Positions 1 to 8,550 of a stretch of DNA of 64,000 nucleotides are shown in pieces. The DNA comes from Paenalkalicoccus suaedae (lineage in GTDB: Bacteria > Bacillota > Bacilli > Bacillales > Salisediminibacteriaceae): assembly GCF_006965545.2 (NCBI RefSeq), contig NZ_CP041372.2, positions 806,001 to 870,000 on the forward strand, written 5' to 3'. Every line of letters starts with the position of its first letter. Within the stretch, counting starts at the first letter, position 1. A program made the translations under genes and the position numbers. The notes under the pieces were generated by a model. It saw nothing but the letters and a program-made list of their open reading frames with translations. It was not told the origin of the DNA and made no database searches.

Positions 1-2
1 GT

Positions 3-347
3 GGCACATCTCTACATAAGCAATCACATGGGGAGTCCTTTTTTTCTGTTTTCATGAATCGGTTTGATGGGAACGGGGTGTATATTTTAGATGAGCCGGA
101 GGCTGCGTTATCGCCGCTTCGCCAAATGTCGATGCTCGCTCGAATTCATGAGCTTGTGCAGGACGGCTCGCAGTTTATTATCTCTACACACTCGCCGCTT
201 TTAATGGCGTATCCATACGCTCGGATTTTGGAGCTAAGTGAGAACGGGACCTTTGAGACGTCTTTAGAAAATACGGGGCACTACACGTTAATGAAGCAGT
301 TTTTTGAGGATAAAGAGAGGCTGTTGCATCATTTGATTGACCGATAA
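3..347 (+). CDS. AAA-family ATPase, C-terminal part (5' end outside window)
   Basis: The reading frame is open from the first bases of the window, so this is the 3' end of a longer gene. The visible part has an SHGESF segment like the ABC-type signature, a Walker B strand with D-loop (ILDEPEAALSP) and a switch histidine (STHSPLL). These are hallmarks of AAA_15/AAA_21 ATPases related to SMC/ABC ATPases (COG3910-type). Walker A lies outside the window. The first in-frame ATG (54) falls after the signature motif and is not the start. The substrate cannot be inferred. Confidence 0.85.
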   Translation, partial: GTSLHKQSHGESFFSVFMNRFDGNGVYILDEPEAALSPLRQMSMLARIHELVQDGSQFIISTHSPLLMAYPYARILELSENGTFETSLENTGHYTLMKQFFEDKERLLHHLIDR

Positions 348-370
348 TGACACTCATTATCAATATGGGC

Positions 371-400
371 TAAAAAGTGTAGCCAACGAATTGGCTACGA
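371..400 (-). terminator. Rho-independent terminator of the DUF1540 gene
   Basis: An 8-bp perfect stem (379-386 with 391-398, loop CGAA) is followed on the minus strand by a short T run. It lies 8 bp after the stop codon of the minus-strand DUF1540 gene. It might also stop transcription from the ATPase gene on the other side. Confidence 0.7.
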
Positions 401-407
401 GGGACGA

Positions 408-560
408 TTAGTTTTCTAGTGGTTCAAATGTTTTGCAGTCTGTCTCGTGCTGGGAGGAAGCTGTTTTACCGGATTCGCTTACGATGAAAATAGAGGTTGC
501 GCCACATTTCTCGCCTGCTTCATTGTGTACACAGTTACTTACTTCACATAATACGTCCAA
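408..560 (-). CDS. DUF1540 domain protein, 50 aa, TTG start
   Basis: This is a small cysteine-rich protein. Its Cys pattern (CEVSNC near the N-terminus, then KCGA, then TDCKTF close to the C-terminus) matches DUF1540, a family of about 50 residues common in Bacilli and Clostridia and presumed to bind metal. The start is TTG, preceded at 8 nt by a perfect GGAGG (minus-strand reading of 562-573), and the gene ends just before a hairpin terminator. It is easy to miss because it is short and has no ATG. The function of the family is unknown to me. Confidence 0.85.
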   Translation of the reverse strand: MDVLCEVSNCVHNEAGEKCGATSIFIVSESGKTASSQHETDCKTFEPLEN

Positions 561-720
561 TCTTCTCACCTCCAGTAGACTGAATACATATACTATTCCC
601 GGTTTGAAGGGGTTTAACTCAATTTATTAAAGAAGTTTTGCTACATTTTTAGAAGATAATACTAACAGGTGTGGCCTGTTTTTATACAACAAATGAGAAG
701 TAAAGGGGAAGGATAATGAT
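561..720. other. Intergenic region with one short hairpin
   Basis: A 6-bp inverted repeat (664-669 with 675-680) followed by TTT lies 40 bp before the hydrolase start. It could be a weak terminator or an operator. Nothing else was recognised. Confidence 0.3.
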
Positions 721-1695
721 ATGGCGAAGTCTGACGTACGTTTTACCAAAGAATTTGTAGAGATTGATGGGCATAAGAGTGGGATGTTTATCGAGTCGAC
801 GGATGAGGCGAATCCGGTGCTTCTAGTGGTGCACGGCGGGCCGGGATTTCCGCAGTATGCGATTACGAAGGACGCTTCCTTGGAGTGGGAGCGGGAGTTT
901 ACGGTTTGCTACTGGGAGCAGCGGGGTGCTGGGATGTCCTATAACAAGAAGACGCAGGGGGAGTTGTCGTTGGATCGGCTTGTGGCGGATGCGTTGGCGG
1001 TGACGGAGTACCTGAAGGAGCGGTTTGGCAAAGAGAAGGTCTATTTATTTGGGCATTCGTGGGGATCGTTTTTTGGGAGTATCATGGCGCATCGCCATCC
1101 GGAGCACTATCACGCGTATATAGGTGTCGGGCAAATGGGCCGTCAGCTGGAGTCGACGAAAGATATGCATGCGTTTTTGCTTAAGACGGCGATGGAGCGT
1201 GGGGATGCGAAGGCGGAGTCGGATATTCGAGCGGTGACAATTGATGAGGATTTTTATAAAAATCGTGACCTTGTTCGGATTATGGATCGCTACTTGATCC
1301 CTTACGGTGGTGGCATGAAGCGCGAGGGCTTCTCTAACTATACGGCGATGAAGCAGGTCCTTTTGTGTAATAAATATTCGATTATGGAGCGACTTCGTTT
1401 TCCGATAGCGCTTTTTTCGACCTATGCGTCGATTTCAGAAACATTGATGGGGTCCGACACAACGGTACTTGCTCCGACGATTGATATACCGGTGTATATT
1501 GTGCACGGATTATACGATTATCAAACGAGTCACAGCGAGGCGAAGCGATTTTTTGAGCACGTCGAAGCGCCTCATAAGCAATTTTTTACGTTTGAAAACA
1601 GTGCTCACTCTCCGTATTTAGAGGAGAAGGAGCGGTTTATGGAGATTTTGCGGGAAGAGGTGCTTGGTAAAGAGCGATCGGTTCGGGTTGGATGA
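721..1695 (+). CDS. Alpha/beta-fold hydrolase, proline iminopeptidase-like (S33)
   Basis: This is a cytosolic serine hydrolase of 324 aa. The oxyanion motif HGGPG begins at His38, the nucleophile elbow GHSWGS has Ser113, and the likely acid and base are Asp266 (GLYDYQT) and His296 (SAHSP). HGGPG plus GHSWG is typical of the prolyl-iminopeptidase/epoxide-hydrolase branch of the fold. An AGGGGAAGG ribosome-binding site precedes the ATG. The gene stands alone, and the substrate cannot be predicted. Codon third positions are noticeably G-rich compared with its left-hand neighbours. Confidence 0.9.
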   Translation: MAKSDVRFTKEFVEIDGHKSGMFIESTDEANPVLLVVHGGPGFPQYAITKDASLEWEREFTVCYWEQRGAGMSYNKKTQGELSLDRLVADALAVTEYLKERFGKEKVYLFGHSWGSFFGSIMAHRHPEHYHAYIGVGQMGRQLESTKDMHAFLLKTAMERGDAKAESDIRAVTIDEDFYKNRDLVRIMDRYLIPYGGGMKREGFSNYTAMKQVLLCNKYSIMERLRFPIALFSTYASISETLMGSDTTVLAPTIDIPVYIVHGLYDYQTSHSEAKRFFEHVEAPHKQFFTFENSAHSPYLEEKERFMEILREEVLGKERSVRVG

Positions 1696-1810
1696 TGACG
1701 TATTCCTTCTTCATTGATGTGAGGCTGGAACTGTATGTAACTTTTACCAATTAGATGGCGACTAATTGGCTATAAGCGGCTGAACGTTATTATTTGAAGG
1801 AGGAGTTTGT

Positions 1811-2461
1811 GTGAAAAGGGTTTTGGTAATGATGAGCGCGCTAGGGTTGATGGCTGCGTGTAATAGTGAGGCGGACGCTTCGCAGGGTGACGCGGACGTG
1901 GAAGCGACACAGGGTGACGAGGAAATCGAATTGAATCAGGCTGAGAGTGAAGCGACTGGGAGTCGGCTGAGTGGACTTGAAGAAGCGATGCCTGGATTTG
2001 TGAAGGCGGAGCCAAGGGTAGGGAACTATCAAATCGAAGCTACATATCCTTTGGTAGAAACTGTAGATGAATTGTATCAGAGTGCAAAACTAGTTGTTAG
2101 CGGGAGACCTATTGCAAAGGAAGAGTTTGATCAAGTTTTGGAAGAGGGTACTCGCTTTCCGATGACTGCGTTTGAGTTTGAAGTAGATGAAGTATTTAAA
2201 GACCTTGAGGACAATTCTGCTTCCACGGTTTTGTTACTTCAAGATGGTATAGAAACGGCAGAAGTATTAAGCAACCCGCTCATGGGGCTCAATGAGTCTC
2301 ATATTCTATTTTTAGAGGAGTCGAGTATTAGCGTGAATGAAGAGCCAGTTTATACATTAGTAGAAGGCCCAGCAGGCGTATTTTTCGCGGGTGAGAGCGA
2401 AGGGTCATTTTCATCACGTATACTCTCTTTATCAAGGCTAGAGTTAGAAAATATGGAATAG
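1811..2461 (+). CDS. Putative lipoprotein, 216 aa
   Basis: The gene starts at GTG after a GAAGGAGGA ribosome-binding site. A type II signal peptide ends in the lipobox LMAAC (Cys17), followed by an acidic, low-complexity linker to about residue 60. The folded part (about 70-216) has a segment around SAKLVVSGRP that resembles the SDLVVLARP segment of the protein at 25796-26368, so the two are probably distant paralogues. It is predicted to sit on the outer face of the cell membrane. I do not recognise a named family. Confidence 0.8.
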   Translation: MKRVLVMMSALGLMAACNSEADASQGDADVEATQGDEEIELNQAESEATGSRLSGLEEAMPGFVKAEPRVGNYQIEATYPLVETVDELYQSAKLVVSGRPIAKEEFDQVLEEGTRFPMTAFEFEVDEVFKDLEDNSASTVLLLQDGIETAEVLSNPLMGLNESHILFLEESSISVNEEPVYTLVEGPAGVFFAGESEGSFSSRILSLSRLELENME

Positions 2462-2670
2462 TTTCTGTTTAAAAAGTGTTTAAAGGCATCGTATGTTTTC
2501 GTAACGTTTACGAGGATGTGTGATGTTTTTTGGTGAACAAGCAGGTTGGAAAAATGGAGAAATAAGCCCGAAAAGAAGTAGTATGAAACATAGATTTAAT
2601 GGCTATAGAGTTCAGACTTTTGAAGTGAAACTGGATATAGTTTTAGAATATTAGAGTATTTTAAACGTAT
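2462..2670. other. Intergenic region, no supported gene
   Basis: A 43-codon frame at 2523-2654 contains a segment vaguely like the start of an IS3 OrfA, but it is too short and weak to call. Nothing else was seen before the bidirectional terminator. Confidence 0.3.
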
Positions 2671-2710
2671 AAAGTGCTCAGCGATTTAATTTAAATTCGC
2701 TGAGCACTTT
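2671..2710. terminator. Bidirectional rho-independent terminator
   Basis: A 14-bp perfect stem (2671-2684 with 2697-2710) is flanked by A and T runs on both sides. It lies between the convergent lipoprotein genes at 1811-2461 and 2747-3355 and can serve both. Confidence 0.85.
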
Positions 2711-2746
2711 GAAAATTGGCCACCTATAAAATATTCTTAGAAATAT

Positions 2747-3355
2747 TTATTCTACCTCTTCAATAGTCCAAATAGCTTGACCAGATGTAAATGGGTTTTG
2801 GAAAATGAAGTCATATGTGTTAGACTCGTTTACGTCAAAAGCTACTTCTCCACGGTTATCTCTCCCAGGACCGATTTCTCCATCAAGTGAACCTTGTGCA
2901 TCTAGATAGATCTCAGGGTCGTGCGTGAAGCCTTCGTCATCTTGTACTGACATTTGCATGAAAGTTGAAATATCAGCGGACTCTTCGTTAGTATTAGCGA
3001 TTGTCATATCTAATAATAAGAAGCTATCATTTCTAGGCTCTTCAAATTCATTGCCTTCAGATAAATAAGCGTCGTTTAAGGTGATTTCTAATCCGTCAAA
3101 AGAAATAGTATCGCCGATAGTTACGGTTTCTTCAATTTCTACTTCTTCAGGTTCGTTATTTTCGCTATTTTCATCTGAAGTATTTTCGGCATCGTTCTCT
3201 TCCATTTCATTTCCGGAATTAGCAGGATGGTTATTTTCTTCTATGTTAACATTGCCATTGTCCTCTGATTCCATTACTTCTACTTCTGAATTACCACACG
3301 CAACTAAAGCTGCAGATAACGTGATAGTACCTAGTACTACTGACATTTTCTTCAT
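2747..3355 (-). CDS. DUF4352-type lipoprotein, 202 aa
   Basis: A type II signal peptide ends in LVAC (Cys20). Residues 21-75 are an acidic Glu/Asn/Asp-rich linker. Residues 76-202 look like the immunoglobulin-like DUF4352 fold found in secreted Bacillus lipoproteins (DTISFDGLEITLNDAYL start, then a core SFLLLDMTIANTNEE). It is predicted to be anchored outside the membrane. The role of the family is not established. The gene is monocistronic and shares a terminator with the opposing gene. Confidence 0.85.
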   Translation of the reverse strand: MKKMSVVLGTITLSAALVACGNSEVEVMESEDNGNVNIEENNHPANSGNEMEENDAENTSDENSENNEPEEVEIEETVTIGDTISFDGLEITLNDAYLSEGNEFEEPRNDSFLLLDMTIANTNEESADISTFMQMSVQDDEGFTHDPEIYLDAQGSLDGEIGPGRDNRGEVAFDVNESNTYDFIFQNPFTSGQAIWTIEEVE

Positions 3356-3540
3356 GTAAAGTCCCCCTATTAATTACTACTGTGAGAGTCTAACATAGTA
3401 AAGTACTATAAAAAAGGTTATTATTTAAATTAATTGTAATTTAAGTATTCAGATAAAGCTAATTTGTGGTTTACTCTTACTTTTATCATTTTAGTTTGCT
3501 ATATTTCCGTACAAGTCTGAGCATTTAAGGAGGGTTCCAT

Positions 3541-3738
3541 ATTAATAAATTATCTACATACGGCAAAATGTGCGTTATTTCAGGAGGAATTAATCTGCTC
3601 TTAGGTATCATGTTACTAATAAGTGGGATTGTAACCTCGAACTTTAACGTCACTCTTATGATAACGTTCTTTGGACTTAGTGTAGTATTCTTTGGAAATC
3701 TTAATTTATATACGGATTATTCTTTTAGAGATCGATAA
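3541..3738 (+). CDS. Small membrane protein, 65 aa, apparent ATT start
   Basis: This frame is open after a strong AAGGAGGG site (3527-3534), but the codon at the ideal 7-nt spacing is ATT (3541), giving a natural-looking start (x-NKLSTYGKM). The first ATG is at 3568 and has no ribosome-binding site at the right distance. Two hydrophobic segments (about residues 10-30 and 36-55) predict a two-pass membrane protein. Either AUU is used for initiation, as in infC, or a former ATG has mutated or been misread. Homologues and function are unknown to me. Confidence 0.5.
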   Translation: MNKLSTYGKMCVISGGINLLLGIMLLISGIVTSNFNVTLMITFFGLSVVFFGNLNLYTDYSFRDR

Positions 3739-3794
3739 GTTGTTCATTTTAAGAAGATATGCGCTAGTTGGATCGTCGGGAGTTGTCAGAAAAA

Positions 3795-3803
3795 TGTTAT
3801 AAT
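3795..3803 (+). promoter_or_regulatory. Possible extended -10 promoter
   Basis: TGTTATAAT is an extended -10 element 63 bp before the 90-aa membrane protein gene. No good -35 box is seen at the usual distance. Confidence 0.35.
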
Positions 3804-3865
3804 AGGATTTAGAAGGAAGTTATTTTTTCTCAGAAGGAAAGGATTTATTATAAAGAAGGTTCTTC

Positions 3866-4138
3866 ATGAAACTAACCGACCTAGTTACAACTGTAGCAAT
3901 TCATTTGTTTTTGGGCTATTTATGGATTTTGTTTGCAAACCACGTATTTATAGATATGAATGCTTCTGTATTCCTGCAAATTGTTCTTGGAGGCGCTGGC
4001 ACCTTTTTATTTGGTATGATTTTTAACCGAATAACACCGTTTGCTGAAATGAAGCTTTCGAACCCTGTACGGGTTGTTGGAATGGTAGCATTTGCATCTG
4101 TCATCGTTGTGCATGTATTTGTTGTTAGCTTAGTGTAA
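3866..4138 (+). CDS. Small membrane protein, 90 aa
   Basis: Three hydrophobic segments (about residues 5-25, 34-52 and 67-88) predict an integral membrane protein. A weak AGAAGG site precedes the ATG. It is followed 59 bp later by another small membrane protein and may be co-transcribed with it. No family recognised. Confidence 0.65.
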   Translation: MKLTDLVTTVAIHLFLGYLWILFANHVFIDMNASVFLQIVLGGAGTFLFGMIFNRITPFAEMKLSNPVRVVGMVAFASVIVVHVFVVSLV

Positions 4139-4197
4139 TTACTTTTTTATAGTCCTTAGTAAAAAGGGTTTCCTTCTATTTTGAGAGGTGAAATTAG

Positions 4198-4566
4198 ATG
4201 AAACAAACCATATATGTGAGTTCATTACTTACAGCTCTGTTCATGTTGGCATTACTCTTAATTGCTGACTATTTTGCACAGGTATCCGTACCTGTATCTA
4301 TCTTGATTTTTGTACTTGTAGTGAGCTTGATAATTAGTGTTATTGCAGGGTGGGGAAATACGTTGAATCCGATGAAGGAGTGTTATTTGAGTATCAGTAT
4401 TTCATTAGGATTAGTTGCCTTTTTAGGCATTTTAACTTTACTAGGTGGCGAATCTACTGTTGGTTTAAGGGTCGATCATCCGTTGATTTGGCTTATTGTA
4501 TTTACCACCTTAATAAGCAATTCTTACAAAATCATCAAGCTCAAGCGAATAGAAGCAACCGAGTAA
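4198..4566 (+). CDS. Membrane protein, 122 aa, four predicted TM segments
   Basis: A GAGAGGTG ribosome-binding site precedes the ATG. Hydrophobic stretches at about residues 7-27, 31-50, 64-84 and 92-110 predict four membrane passes, with a basic C-terminal tail. It ends 23 bp from the convergent antiporter gene. No family recognised. Confidence 0.7.
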   Translation: MKQTIYVSSLLTALFMLALLLIADYFAQVSVPVSILIFVLVVSLIISVIAGWGNTLNPMKECYLSISISLGLVAFLGILTLLGGESTVGLRVDHPLIWLIVFTTLISNSYKIIKLKRIEATE

Positions 4567-4589
4567 AGGCAGCTATCGAATCCTAAGCC

Positions 4590-5759
4590 TTATTTCAACA
4601 TAGCTCGCGATACGGATACCATGCTAAAACTTTGTATAATTAATGATAGTAAAACAACGGTAAAGCTGACTCCAACCATCCATTCGCTGTTTAGACTAGT
4701 ATCGTTCTGAGCATATAAGGTAAGTATTAAGAACACAGACATGGATCCTTTTAATCCTGCCCACGACACTAGCGCATTATAACGCCAGGAAGTAGGATGA
4801 GTGACTTTTGTTATGGCATATGTCGTCATGAAACGAACAGCAATCATGAGAACAAAAATAATTGCAGCATACATCCAATAATCTATAGCCATAAATTCCG
4901 TAATCTCAATTCCTATCACTAGGAATAAGATTGCTAATAAGCTATTTTCTACAATCTCCCAAAAGCCATCCATTGATTCACGGAAATGGTCTTCCATCTG
5001 GGCCTGTCCATACTCAAAGGAGATCATCATCCCACTTGCTACAGTTGCTAGCACACCAGAAATACCTACGGCTTCCGCAATGGAAAAAGCTCCATAAGCT
5101 AAAATGATGCTGAGCATAATTTGATAATTGCGGTGATGAGAGTAGTGAACAATCTTGCTTACTAAATACCCACAGACGACTCCAATCGCTACACCGCCTA
5201 AGGAAACAAATAAGAAATCTCCGAAAAAAGCAGAAACAGAAAATCCTGTCTCGCTCGTAGCGACGGCAATTAAGGTGGTGAAAAGCACAATACTTGTGCC
5301 ATCATTCAACATTGATTCACCCTCGACTACACTTGCTATCTCTTTATTTCCCGTCGCTTTTTTGATAATCGACACAACTGATACCGGATCGGTTGGTGTA
5401 AGGATAGCAGCAACAATGGCTGACTCGATAAAGCCAAGCGGTGAGAGAAGCGAAATGAGATAACCTAATAGAATTACTGTTAGAATGAGACCGATTGTTG
5501 CAAGTGAAATAATCGTTTTAGCATTTTTAAGAAAGTCTTTGATTGGATATTGATAGGCCGAAACAAATAATAGTGCTGGTAAAAAAATATGATAAATAGT
5601 ATCTTCAGTTACCTCGACTGCATCGAAAAAAGGAATAAAAGCTAGCGCAATCCCAATTAAAAGCAATATCGTAGGGACGGGAAAGTTCTCCTTTTTCTTA
5701 TCTATCGTAAATATTATGTAACCAATTGCTAGTAAAATAATAATCATGTTAACAGACAT
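4590..5759 (-). CDS. CPA1-type Na+/H+ (cation:proton) antiporter, 389 aa
   Basis: This is a polytopic membrane protein of about 12 hydrophobic segments. The core motif TPTDPVSVVSIIKK and the downstream EGESMLNDGTSIVLF segment are diagnostic of the NhaP/CPA1 branch, where the Asp residues take part in Na+/H+ exchange. I chose the start at 5759 (MSVNMIIILL) because AAGGCGGTGAGG lies just upstream. A 38-residue upstream extension in the same frame has no RBS and runs into the repeat array. The role would be sodium or pH homeostasis. No C-terminal cytoplasmic regulatory domain is present. Confidence 0.9.
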   Translation of the reverse strand: MSVNMIIILLAIGYIIFTIDKKKENFPVPTILLLIGIALAFIPFFDAVEVTEDTIYHIFLPALLFVSAYQYPIKDFLKNAKTIISLATIGLILTVILLGYLISLLSPLGFIESAIVAAILTPTDPVSVVSIIKKATGNKEIASVVEGESMLNDGTSIVLFTTLIAVATSETGFSVSAFFGDFLFVSLGGVAIGVVCGYLVSKIVHYSHHRNYQIMLSIILAYGAFSIAEAVGISGVLATVASGMMISFEYGQAQMEDHFRESMDGFWEIVENSLLAILFLVIGIEITEFMAIDYWMYAAIIFVLMIAVRFMTTYAITKVTHPTSWRYNALVSWAGLKGSMSVFLILTLYAQNDTSLNSEWMVGVSFTVVLLSLIIQSFSMVSVSRAMLK

Positions 5760-5880
5760 ATCCTCACCGCCTTTTAACAAAATATTCCCCTTTGTTTTCA
5801 TTAGAAACATAGGCTGTTTATTGTATAGAGCCTTCGACGGTTTTTGAATTTGTCTGAATAGTGGTCCTGGCAATCATGAA

Positions 5881-6245
5881 GTCCATAATTTGCAGATAAG
5901 GCACATAAATCTGGATTGAGGAACATAAAAGCTAGATGGGGAACATAACTCAGTGGAGGAATAGGTGGAAGTCCATAACTTGCGAATGAGGCACATAAAT
6001 CTGGAATGCGGAACATAAAAGCTAGATAGGGAACATAACTCAGTAGAGGAATAGGTGTAAGTCCATAATTTGCAGATAAGGCACATAAATCTGGAATGCG
6101 GAACATAAAAGCTAGATGGGGAACATAACTCAGTGGAGGAATAGGTGGAAGTCCATAATTTGCAGATAAGGCACATAAATCTGGATTGAGGAACATAAAA
6201 AGCAGATAGGGAACATAAATTTGCAATGCGGAACATAATTCTCCC
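5881..6245 (+). repeat. Phased tandem array A: ACATAA core, 20/20/20/30-bp spacing, 17 units
   Basis: Seventeen copies of a (G/C)(A/C)ACATAA-type core occur with the C of CATAA at 5884, 5904, 5924 and 5944, then after a 30-bp step at 5974, 5994, 6014 and 6034, and so on to 6234. This gives four 90-bp higher-order repeats (20+20+20+30) plus a partial copy. The open frames crossing it on the minus strand follow from the repetition and have no RBS. It lies between the antiporter start and the TraB-like gene end. Confidence 0.9.
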
Positions 6246-6277
6246 GCTGCATGCGCAAGTTACTCTAAATCTACTCT

Positions 6278-6400
6278 AAAACTGCTAAAGAGCCAGCCAT
6301 TCTATACAAAACAACTTCAAATTGCTAAAGGACCACCCATCCCATACAAAAACAACCCCAAATTACCAAAGAGCCAGCCATTTCATGCATAACCTAACCA
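6278..6400 (+). repeat. Three imperfect 41-bp tandem repeats
   Basis: Copies begin with AAA(C/T)T at 6278, 6319 and 6360. They share a GCTAAAG/ACCAAAG segment and an AGCCAGCCAT-like box. This is separate from the 20-bp array just before it. No coding potential seen. Confidence 0.65.
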
Positions 6401-6428
6401 AAAAAGCCCACCGCTTCCCGCGGTGGGC
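6401..6428 (-). terminator. Rho-independent terminator of the TraB-like gene
   Basis: An 8-bp GC stem (6406-6413 with 6421-6428) is followed on the minus strand by TTTTTT, 35 bp after the stop codon of the TraB/GumN-like gene. Confidence 0.85.
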
Positions 6429-6462
6429 CGATCTGTTGACGTTATTTTCTCCTCAAAAAATC

Positions 6463-7500
6463 CTAGTAAAGCTCCTCGACCTCGTAACCTTTGTCCTCAA
6501 GCTCGCTTGGAATGCTTGGATCAAGTAGGAAGTGGGCGGCACCTACGATCACAAAGTACGTTTGGCCGCTATCCTCTTGAAGAATCTCGTCGATGGAGTT
6601 TGCCATATCGATGTTGCGCTCGTCGTTGATGGCCGTACGGTACTCCTCGTCTACGTTGTCAAAGCTCTCCTCAAGTGTGTCGATCATTTCGTTGCGATAT
6701 TCTTCGTCGTTACCGTTGATCCAGGCTAAAGCAAGCTCATCTAACCCGGATGATTGCTCGTCAAACGTCTCGATCATCTCCTCAAGCGTCTGCACCTGCG
6801 TCTCCATGCTAAAGCTAGACATCATCGCAAACTGCTCCTCTACGGACTCGAGCTCTCTAATTTCTTTCTCATCATCAAGCGCACGCTGGAGGAAGTGCAT
6901 ATCCACGCCTTCAAAGGCTGACAGCTCACTATCCATCATAAGAATTTCAAGTAGCATCGATTCGATAATCCACGGCTGGAACTGATTGATCATCTCGCTT
7001 GAGAGGCCCTGGCTCTCGACGATGGTGACAAGCTCTTCATACGCATCCTCTGACAGCACATCCTGGAGCGTCGTGTCATCCTCAAACATTCCCATATTCA
7101 TAAATGCGGCATCATCCTGCTCGACCGATGAAAGATCGATCTCCGGTAGCACGACGTCAGAAGCCTCAAACGCGTCTTCAATCTCTGGAGCCAACGGGTA
7201 AAAGTCCTCGTGCCCGACATGAATCGTACCTAACATGTATACAGTTGTATCGCCATTCGCCGTACGATAAAAGTATCCGCCGTCACCTGAATAATCCACT
7301 TCTTCTGCAGAAACCTCATCGGGATCCTCTGTCGTAAGGTCATTATCGTTTTCTTCTGTTGTCACGTTCGTGTTTTCGTTTGTGATATTGTTTGCTGGAT
7401 CTGCATTCACATTCGTTTGTCCTTCATCGTTGTTGCCACAAGCTGCAAGCAACGCAACAAGTGTAACCGAAGAAAGAAGCATTTTCGTTTTCGTCATCAT
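6463..7500 (-). CDS. TraB/GumN family lipoprotein, 345 aa
   Basis: A type II signal peptide ends in LLAAC (Cys21), then comes an acidic Asn/Thr-rich linker to about residue 70. The folded domain carries the two hallmarks of the TraB/GumN (Tiki-like) family: GTIHVG near residue 95 and VIVGAAHFL near the C-terminus. These supply the paired histidines of a proposed metalloprotease-like site. The protein would be anchored outside the cell membrane. The family is widespread in Bacillaceae, and I know of no established substrate. The gene is monocistronic with its own terminator. Confidence 0.88.
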   Translation of the reverse strand: MMTKTKMLLSSVTLVALLAACGNNDEGQTNVNADPANNITNENTNVTTEENDNDLTTEDPDEVSAEEVDYSGDGGYFYRTANGDTTVYMLGTIHVGHEDFYPLAPEIEDAFEASDVVLPEIDLSSVEQDDAAFMNMGMFEDDTTLQDVLSEDAYEELVTIVESQGLSSEMINQFQPWIIESMLLEILMMDSELSAFEGVDMHFLQRALDDEKEIRELESVEEQFAMMSSFSMETQVQTLEEMIETFDEQSSGLDELALAWINGNDEEYRNEMIDTLEESFDNVDEEYRTAINDERNIDMANSIDEILQEDSGQTYFVIVGAAHFLLDPSIPSELEDKGYEVEELY

Positions 7501-7710
7501 AGCACAACCTTTCTGTATAGTAAGAGTTACGTGTCGGAGTGGCAGGAAGTTCCCAGTTTAGGACGAGATTTTTGAGGGAGATTTTTTAAAAGTGACTTAC
7601 ACTAAGTCGTAATTCTATTAAACTCAATTTTCTTAAAGAAAGCATTGTTTAGCATTGGTATTATGTTTATAATTAAAAAATGGTATATGAGTTAAAAAAT
7701 GGGGGTAATA

Positions 7711-8493
7711 GTGGCTTTGTATGATCAGATTGGTGTTAGTTATGATACGACAAGGCGAGAGAATCAGGAGATTACGAGAAGGATGGTGCATCTACTTGAT
7801 GCTTCTGAAACGGGGAAGTATCTAGATATGGCATGCGGTAGCGGGAATTATACGATTGCGATGAAGTCGGCTGGTGGCATGAATATGGTAGGAGCTGATG
7901 TATCTGAGCAAATGCTCGAGCGAGCTGGCAAAAAGGATGATCGTCTAGATTGGATTCAGGCAGATGTGCATCAGCTGCCGTTTGAAGATCGTACTTTTCA
8001 AGGCGTAACATGTATGTTAAGTATTCATCATTTTAACGATCTCAAGCAGGCGTTTGCTGAGATATTTCGAGTAATGGATGCAGGTCGATTCGTTCTATTT
8101 ACATCATGTCCTACTCAAATGGAGCACTATTGGTTAAATCATTATTTCCCACAGGCGATGCGAGATTCTATCAAGCAAATGCCGCGCGTAGAGAGCGTAC
8201 TAGAGGAGTTAAAAGAGTGTGGATTTGCCGTGCATGGAGTAGAGAGCCTACTGGTGCAGCCGAATCTTCAAGATTTTTTCCTCTATAGTGGAAAGCATCG
8301 ACCTGCCATGTATGTAGATGAGCATGTCCGTAAAGGTATCTCTATCTTTCAGCAGTTTGGACAGCCTGACGAGGTTAGTAGAGGAGTTCGACAATTAGAG
8401 GAAGATATTAAAAGTGGACATATTGTAGATGTGCAGAATCAATACACGTCTTTGAACGGTGATTATACGTTTATTGTGGCAGAAAAAAAGTAG
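7711..8493 (+). CDS. SAM-dependent methyltransferase (class I)
   Basis: A Rossmann-fold methyltransferase with motif I YLDMACGSGNY (about residues 37-47), an acidic strand-2 end (GADVS) and a motif near WIQADVHQLPF, typical of Methyltransf_11/25. The GTG at 7711 has GGGGGT at good spacing. The in-frame ATG at 7699 has no upstream site and sits inside that RBS, so I prefer 7711 (260 aa). The small-molecule substrate cannot be predicted. The next gene starts about 60 bp downstream and may be co-transcribed. Confidence 0.85.
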   Translation: MALYDQIGVSYDTTRRENQEITRRMVHLLDASETGKYLDMACGSGNYTIAMKSAGGMNMVGADVSEQMLERAGKKDDRLDWIQADVHQLPFEDRTFQGVTCMLSIHHFNDLKQAFAEIFRVMDAGRFVLFTSCPTQMEHYWLNHYFPQAMRDSIKQMPRVESVLEELKECGFAVHGVESLLVQPNLQDFFLYSGKHRPAMYVDEHVRKGISIFQQFGQPDEVSRGVRQLEEDIKSGHIVDVQNQYTSLNGDYTFIVAEKK

Positions 8494-8550
8494 GTGCATC
8501 AAATTTTCGTACCAGAAATTACTGAAACAAATAAACAAGGAGGAAAATTT

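Noticed and set aside
433-630. 65-codon plus-strand frame
   Set aside because: It is the shadow of the DUF1540 gene on the other strand, which has clear family motifs, an RBS and a terminator.
2523-2654. Possible IS3-type OrfA remnant
   Set aside because: Only a short FEVKLDIVLEY-like segment; too short to separate from chance.
5874-6236. Open frames of 120-141 codons on the minus strand across array A
   Set aside because: They arise from repeating a stop-free unit, have no ribosome-binding site, two overlapping frames are open at once, and the 20/30-bp spacing is not codon-related.
6423-7337. Several 68-130-codon plus-strand frames opposite the TraB-like gene
   Set aside because: They are antisense shadows of a well-supported gene with a signal peptide and family motifs.
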